Assembly (NCBI GenBank): GCA_903872345.1
Contig: CAIQKM010000062.1
Span: 1-64,000, forward strand
Origin: an uncultured Verrucomicrobia subdivision 3 bacterium
GTDB taxonomy: Bacteria; Verrucomicrobiota; Verrucomicrobiia; Limisphaerales; UBA11358
Direction of reading: 5' to 3'
DNA: 64,000 nt
In this document: positions 28,201-36,319 of the stretch, piece by piece
Layout of the letters: the number at the start of each line of letters is the position of its first letter
How positions within the stretch are numbered: the stretch's first letter is position 1
The notes under the pieces: model-generated
Databases searched by the model: none
Told to the model about the DNA's origin: nothing
Seen by the model: the letters and a program-made list of their open reading frames with translations, nothing else
Position numbers and translations under genes: made by a program

Positions 28201-28502
28201 CCGCCGGGTTGGGCTGGGACGCTTCCCAACTGGCGGTGAATGGCAGCATCCAGGTGGTGGCGACGGTCAACACCACGCCGACGAATGTGACGGCGACGGC
28301 CATCGGCAATGTCCTGCATTTGTCCTGGCCGGCGGATCACACGGGCTGGCGATTGCTGGTGCAAACGAACAACCTGCGGACGGGCGTCAGTGTGAATACC
28401 AATGATTGGACGACGGTAACCGGTTCAGCCGGCACCAATCAGTTGTTCCTGCTGATTGACACCGCGAAACCCACGGAATTCTACCGTCTGGTTTATCCTT
28501 GA
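22293..28502 (+). CDS. Giant secreted autotransporter-associated beta-strand repeat protein
   Basis: 2069 residues, predicted to be exported and surface-associated as a long beta-helix. A signal peptide (to about residue 30, ending in TALAQ) precedes many copies of the beta-strand repeat 'GxLxKxGxGTLTLTGxNTYTGGTxVxxGTL'. Two long modules of about 400 residues each (roughly 149-550 and 851-1250) share the same order of motifs: RYFVVG, NLNSGTL, IYPAGG and LTCPGQNY. A bacterial Ig-like domain lies between them (about 660-753). The last 60 residues (LLVQTNNLRTG ... EFYRLVYP) are a Verrucomicrobia-type C-terminal domain. No autotransporter beta-barrel is present, so export is not classical type V. 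Adhesin or matrix component is an inference. Confidence 0.85.
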   Translation: MKIKLVSLVPARVLAISTALFSLAATALAQNGTWTNLSGGSWTNAANWSGGVIATGATNTADFSTLTLSAPPVVTLDGARANGNLIFGDAGNTYGWTLSAGAAGPLTLGGTSLPVITVNNQTATIGAVLAGTAGLAKAGAGTLTLTATNTYTGGSYISNGIVNYSGGGGSTGGGSLYLGIASGNKAVLNEGGSGTASFSGTISVGGNGASSGGAGVINQTAGTFNLAGGGYAELGYGGYGSYALAGGSLNFNSSTGIRIGDQTGGLGNYLQTGGTCTMTRYFVVGANSGTAPVGLATFTGGTFLGNNSSSYYIILGNAGTATSTLNIGTEAGGNAVFASRSTVGIQLNNAGTTTNTLNLNSGTLQFTAAKGIYKNTVAGGNSVVNFNGATLQAAGANAFAFINNTPNSVNVYNGGLVMDTQGNTVTNSANMVAAAGKGIYPAGGTLAISSGGGSGYLGAPLVTSIATSGTGFGATAIANVSGGVVTGVTLTCPGQNYAVGDTVTFNFAGGGTATAASPFVHTLVAGDLSANVLGGLAKLGSGTLALTGTNTYSGGTVVNAGTLNVTADGGLGSGNVIVANGATLTLGGGVTNGYIGTAANLLVGSTAVVNLNYSGTDTVYALSTDGGNTFVSPGVYGSAASGAPNSVASFTGSGQLNVLSKPSLSVALSSSANPAITRQPVTFTGTVAGNSGTPTGTVTFKNGTNVLGTVALNGSGVATITTTFTAVENDSITAAYSGNGSYPAFTSPVFAQTVIGGNDLWTGAANGTWDINLTTNWTQAGTPISYGDGDYVQLDDSATGTTAVVLNTTVSPSGILFSNNADNYSVSGTGTIAGTGGLTMAGSGSVTFSNTNNYTGTTLISNGVVSYVGGGGYGGGSGANLLVGGATGEGVFNMNSTGTVSFTANTPYIGGTGGAADTGAGAINQTSGTMNLGLNGGVYLTLGGGSSTAYGAYNLSAGALNISSTSGMRIGLGGLGTYLQSGGILNCPRYFVVGGNNTTAGSLNLGVATFTGGAAFATNGYFVILGDLAGANGTLNLGTEAGGNATFTTTTATGPQVAANSGATGTLNLNSGTLAVGGPIATASGGTGAVNLNGGTIQAGANNITLLDTTPAVTVYNGGLVVNSQTNTATITASLAPAAGAGIYPAGGLFTVTSGGGSGYIGAPAVTVTGGSGSGATAIATVTNGMIANVILTCPGQNYQAGDVLSFSFAGGGTATPATTYNYTLQAGDLTANSAGGVTKTGTGTLTLSGSLTYTGPTLVNGGKLSLPSGSSATGVITVNSNATLSAQSSVAANVAVTNGGTLGDLFNTPLYLNGTVTLGASATDVTTLALSADGTGVDGNLTTYGSLTVNGTNKVNIAGSLPLVSPATYTLLNYSGGISGAGKFVTGTLPAFVSGYVTNTGTEIDLVVLATDTLVWSGSPTNTWDLSGVHDWKLASSGAPIGYLDGGIVAFDDTAHSFVVNLGTNVAPNVVNVNSTSNYVFTGTGGISGAAQIVKTNSGTLTLLGTNTYTGGTVINGGTVQLGNGLADGVIGAGAYTVNGGASLYLDYATYLAAGTGLWSANITGSGTLELNSAEPATAIANWGPNSATATPFNSAFSGTLQIDNGRMDASPAGLGGITNIVISTNGGQFLAWAGGYSQSASIAGQNGWGESGYPGALRLAAGASASWNGGITLTANSGIDVQRNSTFTIYGSITGPFQCQFNTGDPSGANGTLMIAPTAGVPNSYGSTLVTGHGGTGAVVAGNQYAFSPGPLALTSGGTLELYSFDFSFASLSGSGGTVGNFSGSPSVITVGSDNTSTSYGGTLIDGNAAASLALTKIGGGTLTLTGNNSFSGGTIVSNGTLQVDGGLSGPGAVVVSGGTLDGNGGIAGSVTVNSGTLSAGTPVAIGILSITNTLTLADTVVLKISKTGGVRTNDAVLQLTGVTYGGTLWVTNITSDATALAAGDTFTLFGSTSYTPGFIATNLPVLPAGLGWDASQLAVNGSIQVVATVNTTPTNVTATAIGNVLHLSWPADHTGWRLLVQTNNLRTGVSVNTNDWTTVTGSAGTNQLFLLIDTAKPTEFYRLVYP

Positions 28503-28513
28503 ACAATAAGGTG

Positions 28514-28544
28514 TCTGCCGCTGCGGTCAACCCGCAGCGGCAGA
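28514..28544 (+). terminator. Strong 13-bp hairpin after the giant gene
   Basis: tctgccgctgcgg-tcaac-ccgcagcggcaga has perfect 13-bp arms and starts 11 bases after the stop codon. No T-run follows. It could be a factor-independent terminator of weak type, or a stabilising or attenuating hairpin between the giant gene and the pseudopilin gene that starts 25 bases later. Confidence 0.5.
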
Positions 28545-28569
28545 ACACGGGTGCCAACTTGCCTTCCCC

Positions 28570-29436
<867 letters not shown>

Positions 29437-29443
29437 GCCCGTT

Positions 29444-29474
29444 CCCCGCCGCTATCCCGGCGGCGGGGATTTTT
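29444..29474 (+). terminator. Rho-independent terminator of the pseudopilin gene
   Basis: ccccgccg (29444-29451), a 9-nt loop, cggcgggg (29461-29468), then atttttgg. GC-rich perfect 8-bp stem followed by five T residues, starting 8 bases after the stop. Confidence 0.75.
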
Positions 29475-29544
29475 GGAAGGCCGCCCGGGCTTTCCCCCCA
29501 ATTGGGCATGGTCGGCGGGCGGGTGCCGGTACATCCTCAACTTC

Positions 29545-30774
29545 ATGCTAAACCGTCGTCATTTCATCCAAGCCTCTTTAGCCGCGCTGGCATCCGCCGG
29601 GGTTTTACCGCTCGGTGCTGCGGCCTCGGTGCAAACCGCCGCCGATCCAAATCCACCGGTACCGAATTTGCCCCGGCTTACCGCGCCAACGCCGGACGGC
29701 ATTACGGTTGTGTGGGCGGTGGCGGGTCCTTCCACTGGTTGGGTGGAGTTTGGTGAATCGGCCGGCTTGGGACAGATCGCGCACGGTGCGGTGGACGGAT
29801 TGCGCCCGTTTCATGGGCGCGTGCTATCCGTGCGGGTGCGTGGCTTGCGCGCCGGGGCGAAAATATTCTACCGCACGGTTACCGTGCCGGTAAGTTTTCC
29901 CAATCAATATAAAATGTCACGCGGCACGGCGGTGGTGTCGCCAACCTTTTCATTTACGTTGCCGGGGGCAGGTGCCGCCGCGAAAATCGCCGTTTGGAAC
30001 GACACGCATCAGCAGGACGATGCCTTGCAGGCGGTCCAAAAGCTGACGGATGAATTTGCGCCCGAGCTGCTGGTCTGGAACGGCGACCTTGTGGCCGACC
30101 AGTATATGCACGAAACCGATCTGGTTTCCGCCGTGCTCGGCGTCGGCCGGCACCGTGATCCGGCATCAACCCGGCCGATGCTGTTTGCGCGGGGCAACCA
30201 CGATGTGCGCGGCGCATATGCCCGGCAACTGCCGGAGTATCTGCCCCGGCCGCTCGAATACGGCTATCAAAACCTGCTGCGCATCGGGCCGGTGGGCATC
30301 ATCGTGCTGGACACGGGCGAAGACAAGGAAGGTCCGCAGTTCTACGCCGACCTGGGCGAGTGGGCCAATTATCGAGAGGCACAAAAAGGCTGGCTGAAAT
30401 CCGCCGTGGCCCAGCCGCTGTTCGCGGAAGCGCCGCATAAGCTGGTTTTCTGCCATATTCCGTTGCGTTGGAAAAAGCCTGAGGACGTGGGGGCGTGGTG
30501 TCCGGATGGCGATGCCCGCTGGTCGCCGGTTCTCGCCCGCGCCGGGGTGCGGGCGGTGATTTCCGGTCACACCCATGGCTTCTGGCACGATGCCCCCACT
30601 GCCGCGCACCCGTTTCACCAGATCATCGGCGGCGGGCCGCAGACCAAATCCACCGCCTGGAGTCCCACGCCGGCTACGGTCGTCAAAATCGAGGCCGACG
30701 AAAAGACGCTGTCCCTTGAGGTGGTCGAGGCGGCCTCGCGGCAAAATCTGTTGTCGCTGGAATTGTCATCGTAG
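29545..30774 (+). CDS. Tat-exported calcineurin-like metallophosphoesterase
   Basis: Periplasmic or extracellular phosphoesterase of the purple-acid-phosphatase/calcineurin fold. The start at 29545 gives MLNRRHFIQASLAALASAG, a twin-arginine signal. A fibronectin-like N-domain (PRLTAPTPDGITVVWAV, residues 45-140) is typical of purple acid phosphatases. Metal ligands follow in order: WNDTH, NGDLVAD, ARGNHD, FCHIP and SGHTHGFWH. At 409 residues it is a complete enzyme. An upstream ATG at 29473 would hide the Tat signal and is rejected. It follows a terminator, so it is probably transcribed alone. Substrate unknown. Confidence 0.9.
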   Translation: MLNRRHFIQASLAALASAGVLPLGAAASVQTAADPNPPVPNLPRLTAPTPDGITVVWAVAGPSTGWVEFGESAGLGQIAHGAVDGLRPFHGRVLSVRVRGLRAGAKIFYRTVTVPVSFPNQYKMSRGTAVVSPTFSFTLPGAGAAAKIAVWNDTHQQDDALQAVQKLTDEFAPELLVWNGDLVADQYMHETDLVSAVLGVGRHRDPASTRPMLFARGNHDVRGAYARQLPEYLPRPLEYGYQNLLRIGPVGIIVLDTGEDKEGPQFYADLGEWANYREAQKGWLKSAVAQPLFAEAPHKLVFCHIPLRWKKPEDVGAWCPDGDARWSPVLARAGVRAVISGHTHGFWHDAPTAAHPFHQIIGGGPQTKSTAWSPTPATVVKIEADEKTLSLEVVEAASRQNLLSLELSS

Positions 30775-31026
30775 CGCGGCGGTTTGGGGTGGTTTGAAAT
30801 TGCCTCAGACACCGAATGGCTGGCGATTATTACCGCCGCCGATCGCGCCAAAGGCGCCGTGGCCGCAAGGTTGCGGCGATGGCGACACAAAAGCGCGGGA
30901 ATGCATCGTTGTCAAAATGACTGGCGAATTAGCTTGCCGCCACGGTTGGCGCGCGCAAAATATGCCGGTTCGGCGCGTCCGGTGGCGATGCGGGGCGTGG
31001 CCGGGTAGCATGGATTTTCATCCAAC

Positions 31027-31102
31027 GGGCTCGTAGCTCAATGGTTAGAGCAGAGGACTCATAATCCTTTGGTTCTCGGTTCAAGTCCGAGCGGGCCCAC
31101 CA
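31027..31102 (+). tRNA. tRNA with CAU anticodon, probably tRNA-Ile2
   Basis: A full cloverleaf is visible: acceptor stem gggctcg/cgggccc, D arm gctc..gagc, anticodon stem gagga/tcctt with loop ctCATaa, T arm ctcgg-ttcaagt-ccgag, and an encoded CCA end at 31100-31102. The D-loop length, GACTCATAATC anticodon arm and T-loop resemble the minor isoleucine tRNA, whose CAU is changed to lysidine by TilS. Elongator Met-tRNA is the alternative. It is not the initiator: acceptor pair 1-72 is G-C. Confidence 0.9.
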
Positions 31103-31230
31103 TCCAATTATCTTTTGCCAGCGCAGGCAATCTGTTGCGCATACCTTGACACCAATGATGGCTGGAAAATTGCGGATTCGTGGATTCTGAGTTAGTATGG
31201 GGAGTGGGCGTAAAGCGACCATTGTCGTTT

Positions 31231-31911
31231 ATGAACACCAATCCAAATTATTTCATTCTGCCAGCGGTGATCGGGATCTTATGCGCACAAACGGGTCAGG
31301 CCGGCGATGCCAATTCAACGTTCACGGAAACACCCGCCCTGCTTCCCGTTTTGGCGGCAACGCAGCGGTCAGAAGCTGCCGGCGGCGATGACAAGGGAGA
31401 TATTCTGCATCCCGGTGCGCGTGAGGCGGGCATGTCGTTGGGGGCGGCCCTTGGCTTGAAGATTGTCACCGGCCATATCAATCATAATCTGGCCATTGGC
31501 TCCGTACGCTACGGCGAGGTATTGGGCGATACCGTTGGAACATCCCATTGGTATTGCGGGCATTGGGAATTGATCGGCGAACTGTTTGCCGGCGGACAAT
31601 ATGATCCCAAGCCGGCTTATGTGGTGGGAGTGACCCCGTTGCTGCGATATAATTTTGCCACCGGCACGCGCTGGCTGCCGTTTGTGCAGGGTGGCTTCGG
31701 TCCGTCCGTGACCGACATTGGCCAGCCGGATTTGGGCACCGCCTTTGAGTTCAACATTCAAGGCGGGGCGGGCGTGCATTATTTCTGGAACCAACATTCG
31801 GCCATCACGGTGGAGTGCCGCTATTTTCATCTTTCCAATGCGGACATCCGCCCCCCGAATCAGGGGGTGAACGCCTGCGTTTTTTCCATCGGCAACAGCT
31901 GGCTCTTTTGA
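31231..31911 (+). CDS. PagL-like lipid A 3-O-deacylase (acyloxyacyl hydrolase family)
   Basis: Outer-membrane beta-barrel esterase that trims the 3-position acyl chain of lipid A. 226 residues from the ATG at 31231, with a signal sequence (FILPAVIGILCAQTGQAG). Alternating strands include WELIGELFAGGQYD and VVGVTPLLRYNF. The C-terminal signature RYFHLSNADIRPPNQGVN matches the PagL active site, with His at about 200 and Ser at about 202, followed by an aromatic C-terminus ending in Phe as usual for barrels. It lies 128 bp after the tRNA. Supports a Gram-negative cell with LPS. Confidence 0.87.
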   Translation: MNTNPNYFILPAVIGILCAQTGQAGDANSTFTETPALLPVLAATQRSEAAGGDDKGDILHPGAREAGMSLGAALGLKIVTGHINHNLAIGSVRYGEVLGDTVGTSHWYCGHWELIGELFAGGQYDPKPAYVVGVTPLLRYNFATGTRWLPFVQGGFGPSVTDIGQPDLGTAFEFNIQGGAGVHYFWNQHSAITVECRYFHLSNADIRPPNQGVNACVFSIGNSWLF

Positions 31912-32090
31912 GGGACGGGGCGTTAACATACTCTGGGGAAGTGACCGGATGGCTGGCATCCGGGCATGGGCAGTTTTCACAAAATATCTTGCCCTGACAT
32001 TTGATTCTACCACAATGAGTTTCAAACAGGATGAGCTTGCGCCGCTGCTGGTAACCGTTCATTGACGCTTCGCACCGCCTTTATTTTCCA

Positions 32091-34688
32091 ATGATTTCAT
32101 TCAGGATGATTTTTTCGCTGGCAACGGTGACCGTTGCATGGTGGGGCGGGCTGGCTGCCCGCGCCCAAGCCGTTCCCGGTTTGCCGCCGGGAAATCTGCT
32201 GGCGTTGCCGGTGGTGGGGGAGGCGGAAATGCAGGTGGTGTCGCCGACGGTGCTGGAGCTGTCGTTGGTGACGACAAAGACACTCAAGGGGCCGGTGGCG
32301 GAGTGGGATTTTGTGGGGCCGGACAATCATTTGCAGTTGCCGCCGGCAGACCAATTTTCCGTGGCAGTGAACGGCCGGCCGGTGCCGGTGGCGACCGTAG
32401 GCTTCAAACGCCGGGTGCTGTACGCGCCGCTCAAACAATACGATTTGCGGATAGGGAATCATCTTTATCTGGAGTTGACGTCGCCGGTGCCCGAGGGGGC
32501 GCGCGTGACGGTGACGATGGCGGCTGGCCGGACGTTTGCCGGGACGGCGGATCCGCTGCGCTGGAGCGAGGCGATACACGCGAACCAAGTGGGCTATGAC
32601 GTGGCGCTGCCGAAGAAGGCGCGCGTGGGGTTTTACTTGGGAAGTCTCGGTGAATTGGCGGTGCCGACGAATGGGCCGTTTGCACTGGTGGACGCCGGCA
32701 GCGGGGCGGAGGTGTTTACGGGCGCGCTGACGCCGCATCCGGATGACGGCTGGCGCTATGCGGTCGATCCGTATCAACGGGTGGCGGAAGCGGATTTCAG
32801 CGCATTCACCACGCCGGGGTTATACCGGCTGAAGGTGCCGGGGCTGGGGGCGTCGCTGCCGTTTCACATTTCGGATGGCGCGGCCACGGCGATGGCGCGG
32901 ACGTATGCGCTGGGGCTGTATCATCAGCGCTGCGGCATGGCGCTGGAATTGCCGTTCACGCGGTTCACGCACGCGGCCTGTCACACGAATCTGGCGGAAA
33001 TTCCAACCTCGGATTTTCGGGTGGTGGAACTGATTTTGAGCAAGCTGAACAACGCCGGAACCCCACCGCCGGGCCAGACGGCACCGGTGTTGACGAATCT
33101 GGAATCCTCGCTGTATCCGTTCGTGAATTCCGGCAAGCTGGATGTTTCCGGCGGGCATCATGATGCGGGGGATTACAGCAAATACACGATCAACTCGGCG
33201 GCGCTGATCCATTATCTGACGTTTGCAGCGGATGCGTTTCCCGGGGCGGCGGATTTGGATAATCTCGGGTTGCCGGAGAGCGGGGATGGCAAGAGCGACC
33301 TGTTGCAACTGGCGAAGTGGGAGGCGGATTTTCTGGCGAAATTGCAGGATGCGGATGGCGGGTTTTATTTTCTGGTGTATCCCAAGAACCGCAAATACGA
33401 GGATAATGTGACGCCGGATCACGGTGATCCGCAGGTGGTTTATCCGAAGAACACGGCGGTGACGGCGGCGGCGGTGGCGGCGCTGGCGCAACTCGGCAGT
33501 TCGCCGCGCTTTCAGAAAGAATTTCCCGCCGAAGCGGCGCGCTATCTGGTGCAGGCGCGGCGGGGCTGGGTGTTTTTGGAGCGGGCCTGGGCGAAGTACG
33601 GTTCGGCGGGGGCGTATCAAAAGCTGACGCATTATGGCGACCAGTTCTTTGACCGCGATGAGGTGGCGTGGGCGGCGGCGGAAATGTATCTGGCGACGGG
33701 CAAGGAACAGTATCAGCGGAAGTTGCTGGCAGTGTTTGATCCGTCGGACCGCCTGACGCGGCGCTGGACGTGGGTTCGCCTGACGGATAGTTATGGTAAT
33801 GCGATTCGCAGCTACGCCTTCGCTGACCGAACGGGGCGGGCGGCGGGCAAGTCGCTGGATCCGGAGTTTCTCCGCAAGTGTCGCGCGGAAATTCTGGCGG
33901 CGGCAAAGGATGATTACAACCGTTCGCAGGCCAGCGCATATGGCTTGAGCTTTCCAATTGAGTCGAAGCATTTCCGGTCGGCAGCGTGGTTTTTTGCGGT
34001 GCCGGTGGCGTTTGATCTGTTTGTGGGGGATCAACTGGAGTCGCATCCGGAATGGCGGGCGGCGATGGTGGATGACATGAACTATGAGGCGGGCGAGAAT
34101 CCGGTGAACATGACGTATCTGACCGGCTGCGGCTGGCGGCGGCAGCATGAGATGGTATCGCAGTTTGGGGAGAACGACGGACGCAGTCTGCCGCCCAGCG
34201 GGTTGCCAGTGGGGGCCATGCAGGAGGGTTTCATGTATCTGAACCAGTATCAGCGAGAACTGGGGCAACTGACCTTCCCGGGCGATGGCGATACCAATAA
34301 TCCCTATCCGTTCTATGACCGGTGGGGCGACAGTTTCAATACGTCCACGGAATGCGTGAGCGCGCAGCAGGCGGAAGGTTTGGCGTGGCTGGCGGGGTTG
34401 ATGGCGCAGTCGCCGCAGCGGCAACAGCCATGGCGTTCGGCGGCGGCGCAGATTACGGGATTGCCGTCGGAAGCGCCGCTGGGCAAATCGCTGACGGCCA
34501 AGCTATCCGTGCCGGGCATGAACCTGAGCGAGGCGCAGACGGTATGGGAGGTGGTGGGGCAGCAGCCTTGTTTTGGCGGTCAATTGAGCTTTGTTCCCGC
34601 CAAAACCGGACCGCAATGGGTGGAGGTGGAGGCAATGTGGGGCGATGGGCGACGGGTGTTTGCCCGGGCGCAGGTGGTGGTGAGGTAA
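32091..34688 (+). CDS. Glycoside hydrolase family 9 endoglucanase-like protein
   Basis: Exported (alpha/alpha)6 enzyme acting on beta-1,4-glucans or related chains. 865 residues: signal peptide (MISFRMIFSLATVTVAWWGGLAARAQA), a beta-rich N-domain, then the CelD_N Ig-like domain beginning IHANQVGYDVALPKKA. The catalytic domain has the metal/base motif GGHHDAGDYSKY with Asp at about 358 and 361. Further landmarks are LPESGDGKSDLLQLAKWEADFL, NPVNMTYLTGCG and, near the C-terminus, STECVSAQQAEG, where Glu at about 754 is the probable acid. The SLPPSGLPVGAMQEGF stretch is unlike most cellulases, so the substrate may not be cellulose. An Ig-like tail ends the protein. Confidence 0.87.
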   Translation: MISFRMIFSLATVTVAWWGGLAARAQAVPGLPPGNLLALPVVGEAEMQVVSPTVLELSLVTTKTLKGPVAEWDFVGPDNHLQLPPADQFSVAVNGRPVPVATVGFKRRVLYAPLKQYDLRIGNHLYLELTSPVPEGARVTVTMAAGRTFAGTADPLRWSEAIHANQVGYDVALPKKARVGFYLGSLGELAVPTNGPFALVDAGSGAEVFTGALTPHPDDGWRYAVDPYQRVAEADFSAFTTPGLYRLKVPGLGASLPFHISDGAATAMARTYALGLYHQRCGMALELPFTRFTHAACHTNLAEIPTSDFRVVELILSKLNNAGTPPPGQTAPVLTNLESSLYPFVNSGKLDVSGGHHDAGDYSKYTINSAALIHYLTFAADAFPGAADLDNLGLPESGDGKSDLLQLAKWEADFLAKLQDADGGFYFLVYPKNRKYEDNVTPDHGDPQVVYPKNTAVTAAAVAALAQLGSSPRFQKEFPAEAARYLVQARRGWVFLERAWAKYGSAGAYQKLTHYGDQFFDRDEVAWAAAEMYLATGKEQYQRKLLAVFDPSDRLTRRWTWVRLTDSYGNAIRSYAFADRTGRAAGKSLDPEFLRKCRAEILAAAKDDYNRSQASAYGLSFPIESKHFRSAAWFFAVPVAFDLFVGDQLESHPEWRAAMVDDMNYEAGENPVNMTYLTGCGWRRQHEMVSQFGENDGRSLPPSGLPVGAMQEGFMYLNQYQRELGQLTFPGDGDTNNPYPFYDRWGDSFNTSTECVSAQQAEGLAWLAGLMAQSPQRQQPWRSAAAQITGLPSEAPLGKSLTAKLSVPGMNLSEAQTVWEVVGQQPCFGGQLSFVPAKTGPQWVEVEAMWGDGRRVFARAQVVVR

Positions 34689-34773
34689 TTGGGCGGATTC
34701 CAAACGGCGGGCCTTATTGTAATTGCCCGGACGGGGGGTGTGGGCCTAAGCTGAAGGCGGTTAAACATCATTT

Positions 34774-35403
34774 ATGAAAAAGTTTTTAATTCCTTTGGCG
34801 ATCCTGGGGGTATTGGGATTCATAGTGCTGGTGGTGGTGCTCATGGCGGCGGGCAGTTATAACGGGTTGGTGAGCCGGTCGCAGGGCGTGGATAAACAGT
34901 GGGCGCAGGTCCAGAATGTTTATCAGCGGCGCAACGATCTGATTCCCAATTTGGTGGCGACGGTCTCGGGGGCGGCAAATTTTGAGAAAACCACGCTCAC
35001 GGCCATCGTCGAAGCGCGGGCCTTGGTGGGCAAGGTGACGCTGAATGCGAACACGGCCCCGACGGATGCGGCGCAACTGGCGGCGTTTGAGAAGGCGCAG
35101 GGGCAGTTGTCCTCGGCGTTGTCCCGATTGCTGGTGGTGTCGGAGCAATACCCGGATTTGAAGGCGACGGCGGGTTTCCGCGATTTGCAGGCGGAACTGG
35201 AAGGCACGGAGAATCGCATCAGTGTGGAGCGCGAACGCTTCAACGAAGCGGTGCAGAGTTATGACACGGCCATAAAGTCGTTCCCGGCGGTGTTTTATGC
35301 GGGGGCGATGGGCTTTAAGGAAAAGCCGTATTTCACCGCGACCACGGGAGCCGACAAGCCGCCGCAGGTGCAGTTTGATTTCAATACGCCGGTGAAGCAT
35401 TAG
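34774..35403 (+). CDS. LemA family protein
   Basis: 209 residues: one N-terminal membrane helix (FLIPLAILGVLGFIVLVVVLMAAG), then the LemA helical bundle with the hallmark NGLVSRSQGVDKQWAQVQNVYQRRNDLIPNLV and a later 'FRDLQAELEGTENRISVERERFNEAVQSYD'-type block. LemA proteins have four helices and an N-terminal anchor facing the periplasm; their biochemical role is unsettled, but they occur beside TPM-domain proteins, as here. First gene of a three-gene cluster with 94 bp and one-base-overlap spacings to the TPM genes. Confidence 0.93.
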   Translation: MKKFLIPLAILGVLGFIVLVVVLMAAGSYNGLVSRSQGVDKQWAQVQNVYQRRNDLIPNLVATVSGAANFEKTTLTAIVEARALVGKVTLNANTAPTDAAQLAAFEKAQGQLSSALSRLLVVSEQYPDLKATAGFRDLQAELEGTENRISVERERFNEAVQSYDTAIKSFPAVFYAGAMGFKEKPYFTATTGADKPPQVQFDFNTPVKH

Positions 35404-35420
35404 GTCACAAAACTTTTTCA

Positions 35421-35449
35421 ACCACGGATGGACACGGATGAACACAGAT
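35421..35449 (+). repeat. Short dispersed-type tandem repeat (cacggatg unit)
   Basis: Two and a half units of a 10-mer based on cacggatgra, beginning accacggatgg. Intergenic 'accacggatg..acacggatga' strings like this recur in many verrucomicrobial genomes (from memory; not checkable here). It matters for annotation because the open frame of the next gene can be extended upstream into it, giving a false start at 35438. Confidence 0.55.
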
Positions 35450-35497
35450 AAAACAACTTGGCTGGGTTCTTCGTGGGGCGGCGGTGCGCGTGGGATT

Positions 35498-36319
35498 ATG
35501 CTGGTTCGCCGGTTGAAGGCGCTGTTGGTTCTGGCGGTTTTTCTGTGCGTTGGACTGGGCCTGCGGGCGGAGGTGATGCCGCCGGCGCCGGCGCATTATT
35601 TCAATGATTATGCGGGGGTGGTCTCGCCGGCGGTGGGGCAGCAACTGGACCAGACGTTGCAGGACTTTGAGCGCCAGCACGCCAGTCAGATCGTGGTGGC
35701 CATTTTCCCGAAGATGCAGAGCGAGTCCTCGGTGGAAGATTACACGGTGCGGATCGCGCAGTCGTGGCATGTGGGGCAGAAGGACAAGGACAACGGGGCG
35801 GTGCTGTTCGTTTTTGTGCAGGAACACAAATTGCATATCCAGGTCGGCTATGGTCTGGAAGGGGCGCTGCCGGATGTGATTTGCAAGCGGATCATTCAGA
35901 ATGAGATTGTGCCCCGTTTGCATGGCGGTGATTTCAACGGAGGCATGCAGGCCGGGGTAACGGCCATATTGGCGGCGGCGAAGGGCGAATACAAGGGCAC
36001 GGGGCAGACCGTGACGGAGCGGGGGCAAAATGCACCACCCATGCCGTTGATTGCCCTGATTCTGCTGATCGGCGGGGTGATATTGGTCACGGTCATTCTC
36101 TCGTCGGTTTTCAAAGGCATGATTTCACCCGGGGCGGCGACGTATTCCCGGGGTGGTTATGTGCGGCGCAGTACCGGAGCGGCCTGGCTGGGTGGCGGCT
36201 GGGGCGGCGGCGGCTGGGGTGGGGGAGGTGGTGGCGGTTCATCGGGCGGTGGCGGTGGCGGCGGCTTTTCCGGCGGTGGCGGCAGTTTTGGCGGCGGCGG
36301 CGCGGGAGGAAGCTGGTAA
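35498..36319 (+). CDS. TPM-domain (YgcG-like) membrane protein with Gly-rich tail
   Basis: 273 residues from the ATG at 35498, which opens a clean signal peptide (VRRLKALLVLAVFLCVGLGLRAE). The TPM domain spans about 30-165 (YFNDYAGVVSP, ASQIVVAIFPKM, KDNGAVLFVFVQEHKLHIQVGYGLEG). A membrane helix (PLIALILLIGGVILVTVIL) and a C-terminal tail composed almost wholly of Gly, Ser and Trp follow, as in the E. coli YgcG family. The earlier start at 35438 lies in repeat DNA and is rejected. The stop overlaps the next ATG by one base. TPM domains are proposed phosphatases or membrane-quality factors; the activity here is unproven. Confidence 0.9.
   Translation: MLVRRLKALLVLAVFLCVGLGLRAEVMPPAPAHYFNDYAGVVSPAVGQQLDQTLQDFERQHASQIVVAIFPKMQSESSVEDYTVRIAQSWHVGQKDKDNGAVLFVFVQEHKLHIQVGYGLEGALPDVICKRIIQNEIVPRLHGGDFNGGMQAGVTAILAAAKGEYKGTGQTVTERGQNAPPMPLIALILLIGGVILVTVILSSVFKGMISPGAATYSRGGYVRRSTGAAWLGGGWGGGGWGGGGGGGSSGGGGGGGFSGGGGSFGGGGAGGSW

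Noticed and set aside
30929-31241. Minus-strand frames containing GLEPRTKGL- or SDLNREPKDY-type words
   Set aside because: These are translations of the tRNA gene at 31027-31102, a well-known annotation artefact.
35438-35497. Upstream start for the TPM membrane protein
   Set aside because: It falls in the cacggatg repeat and hides the signal peptide that begins at 35498.
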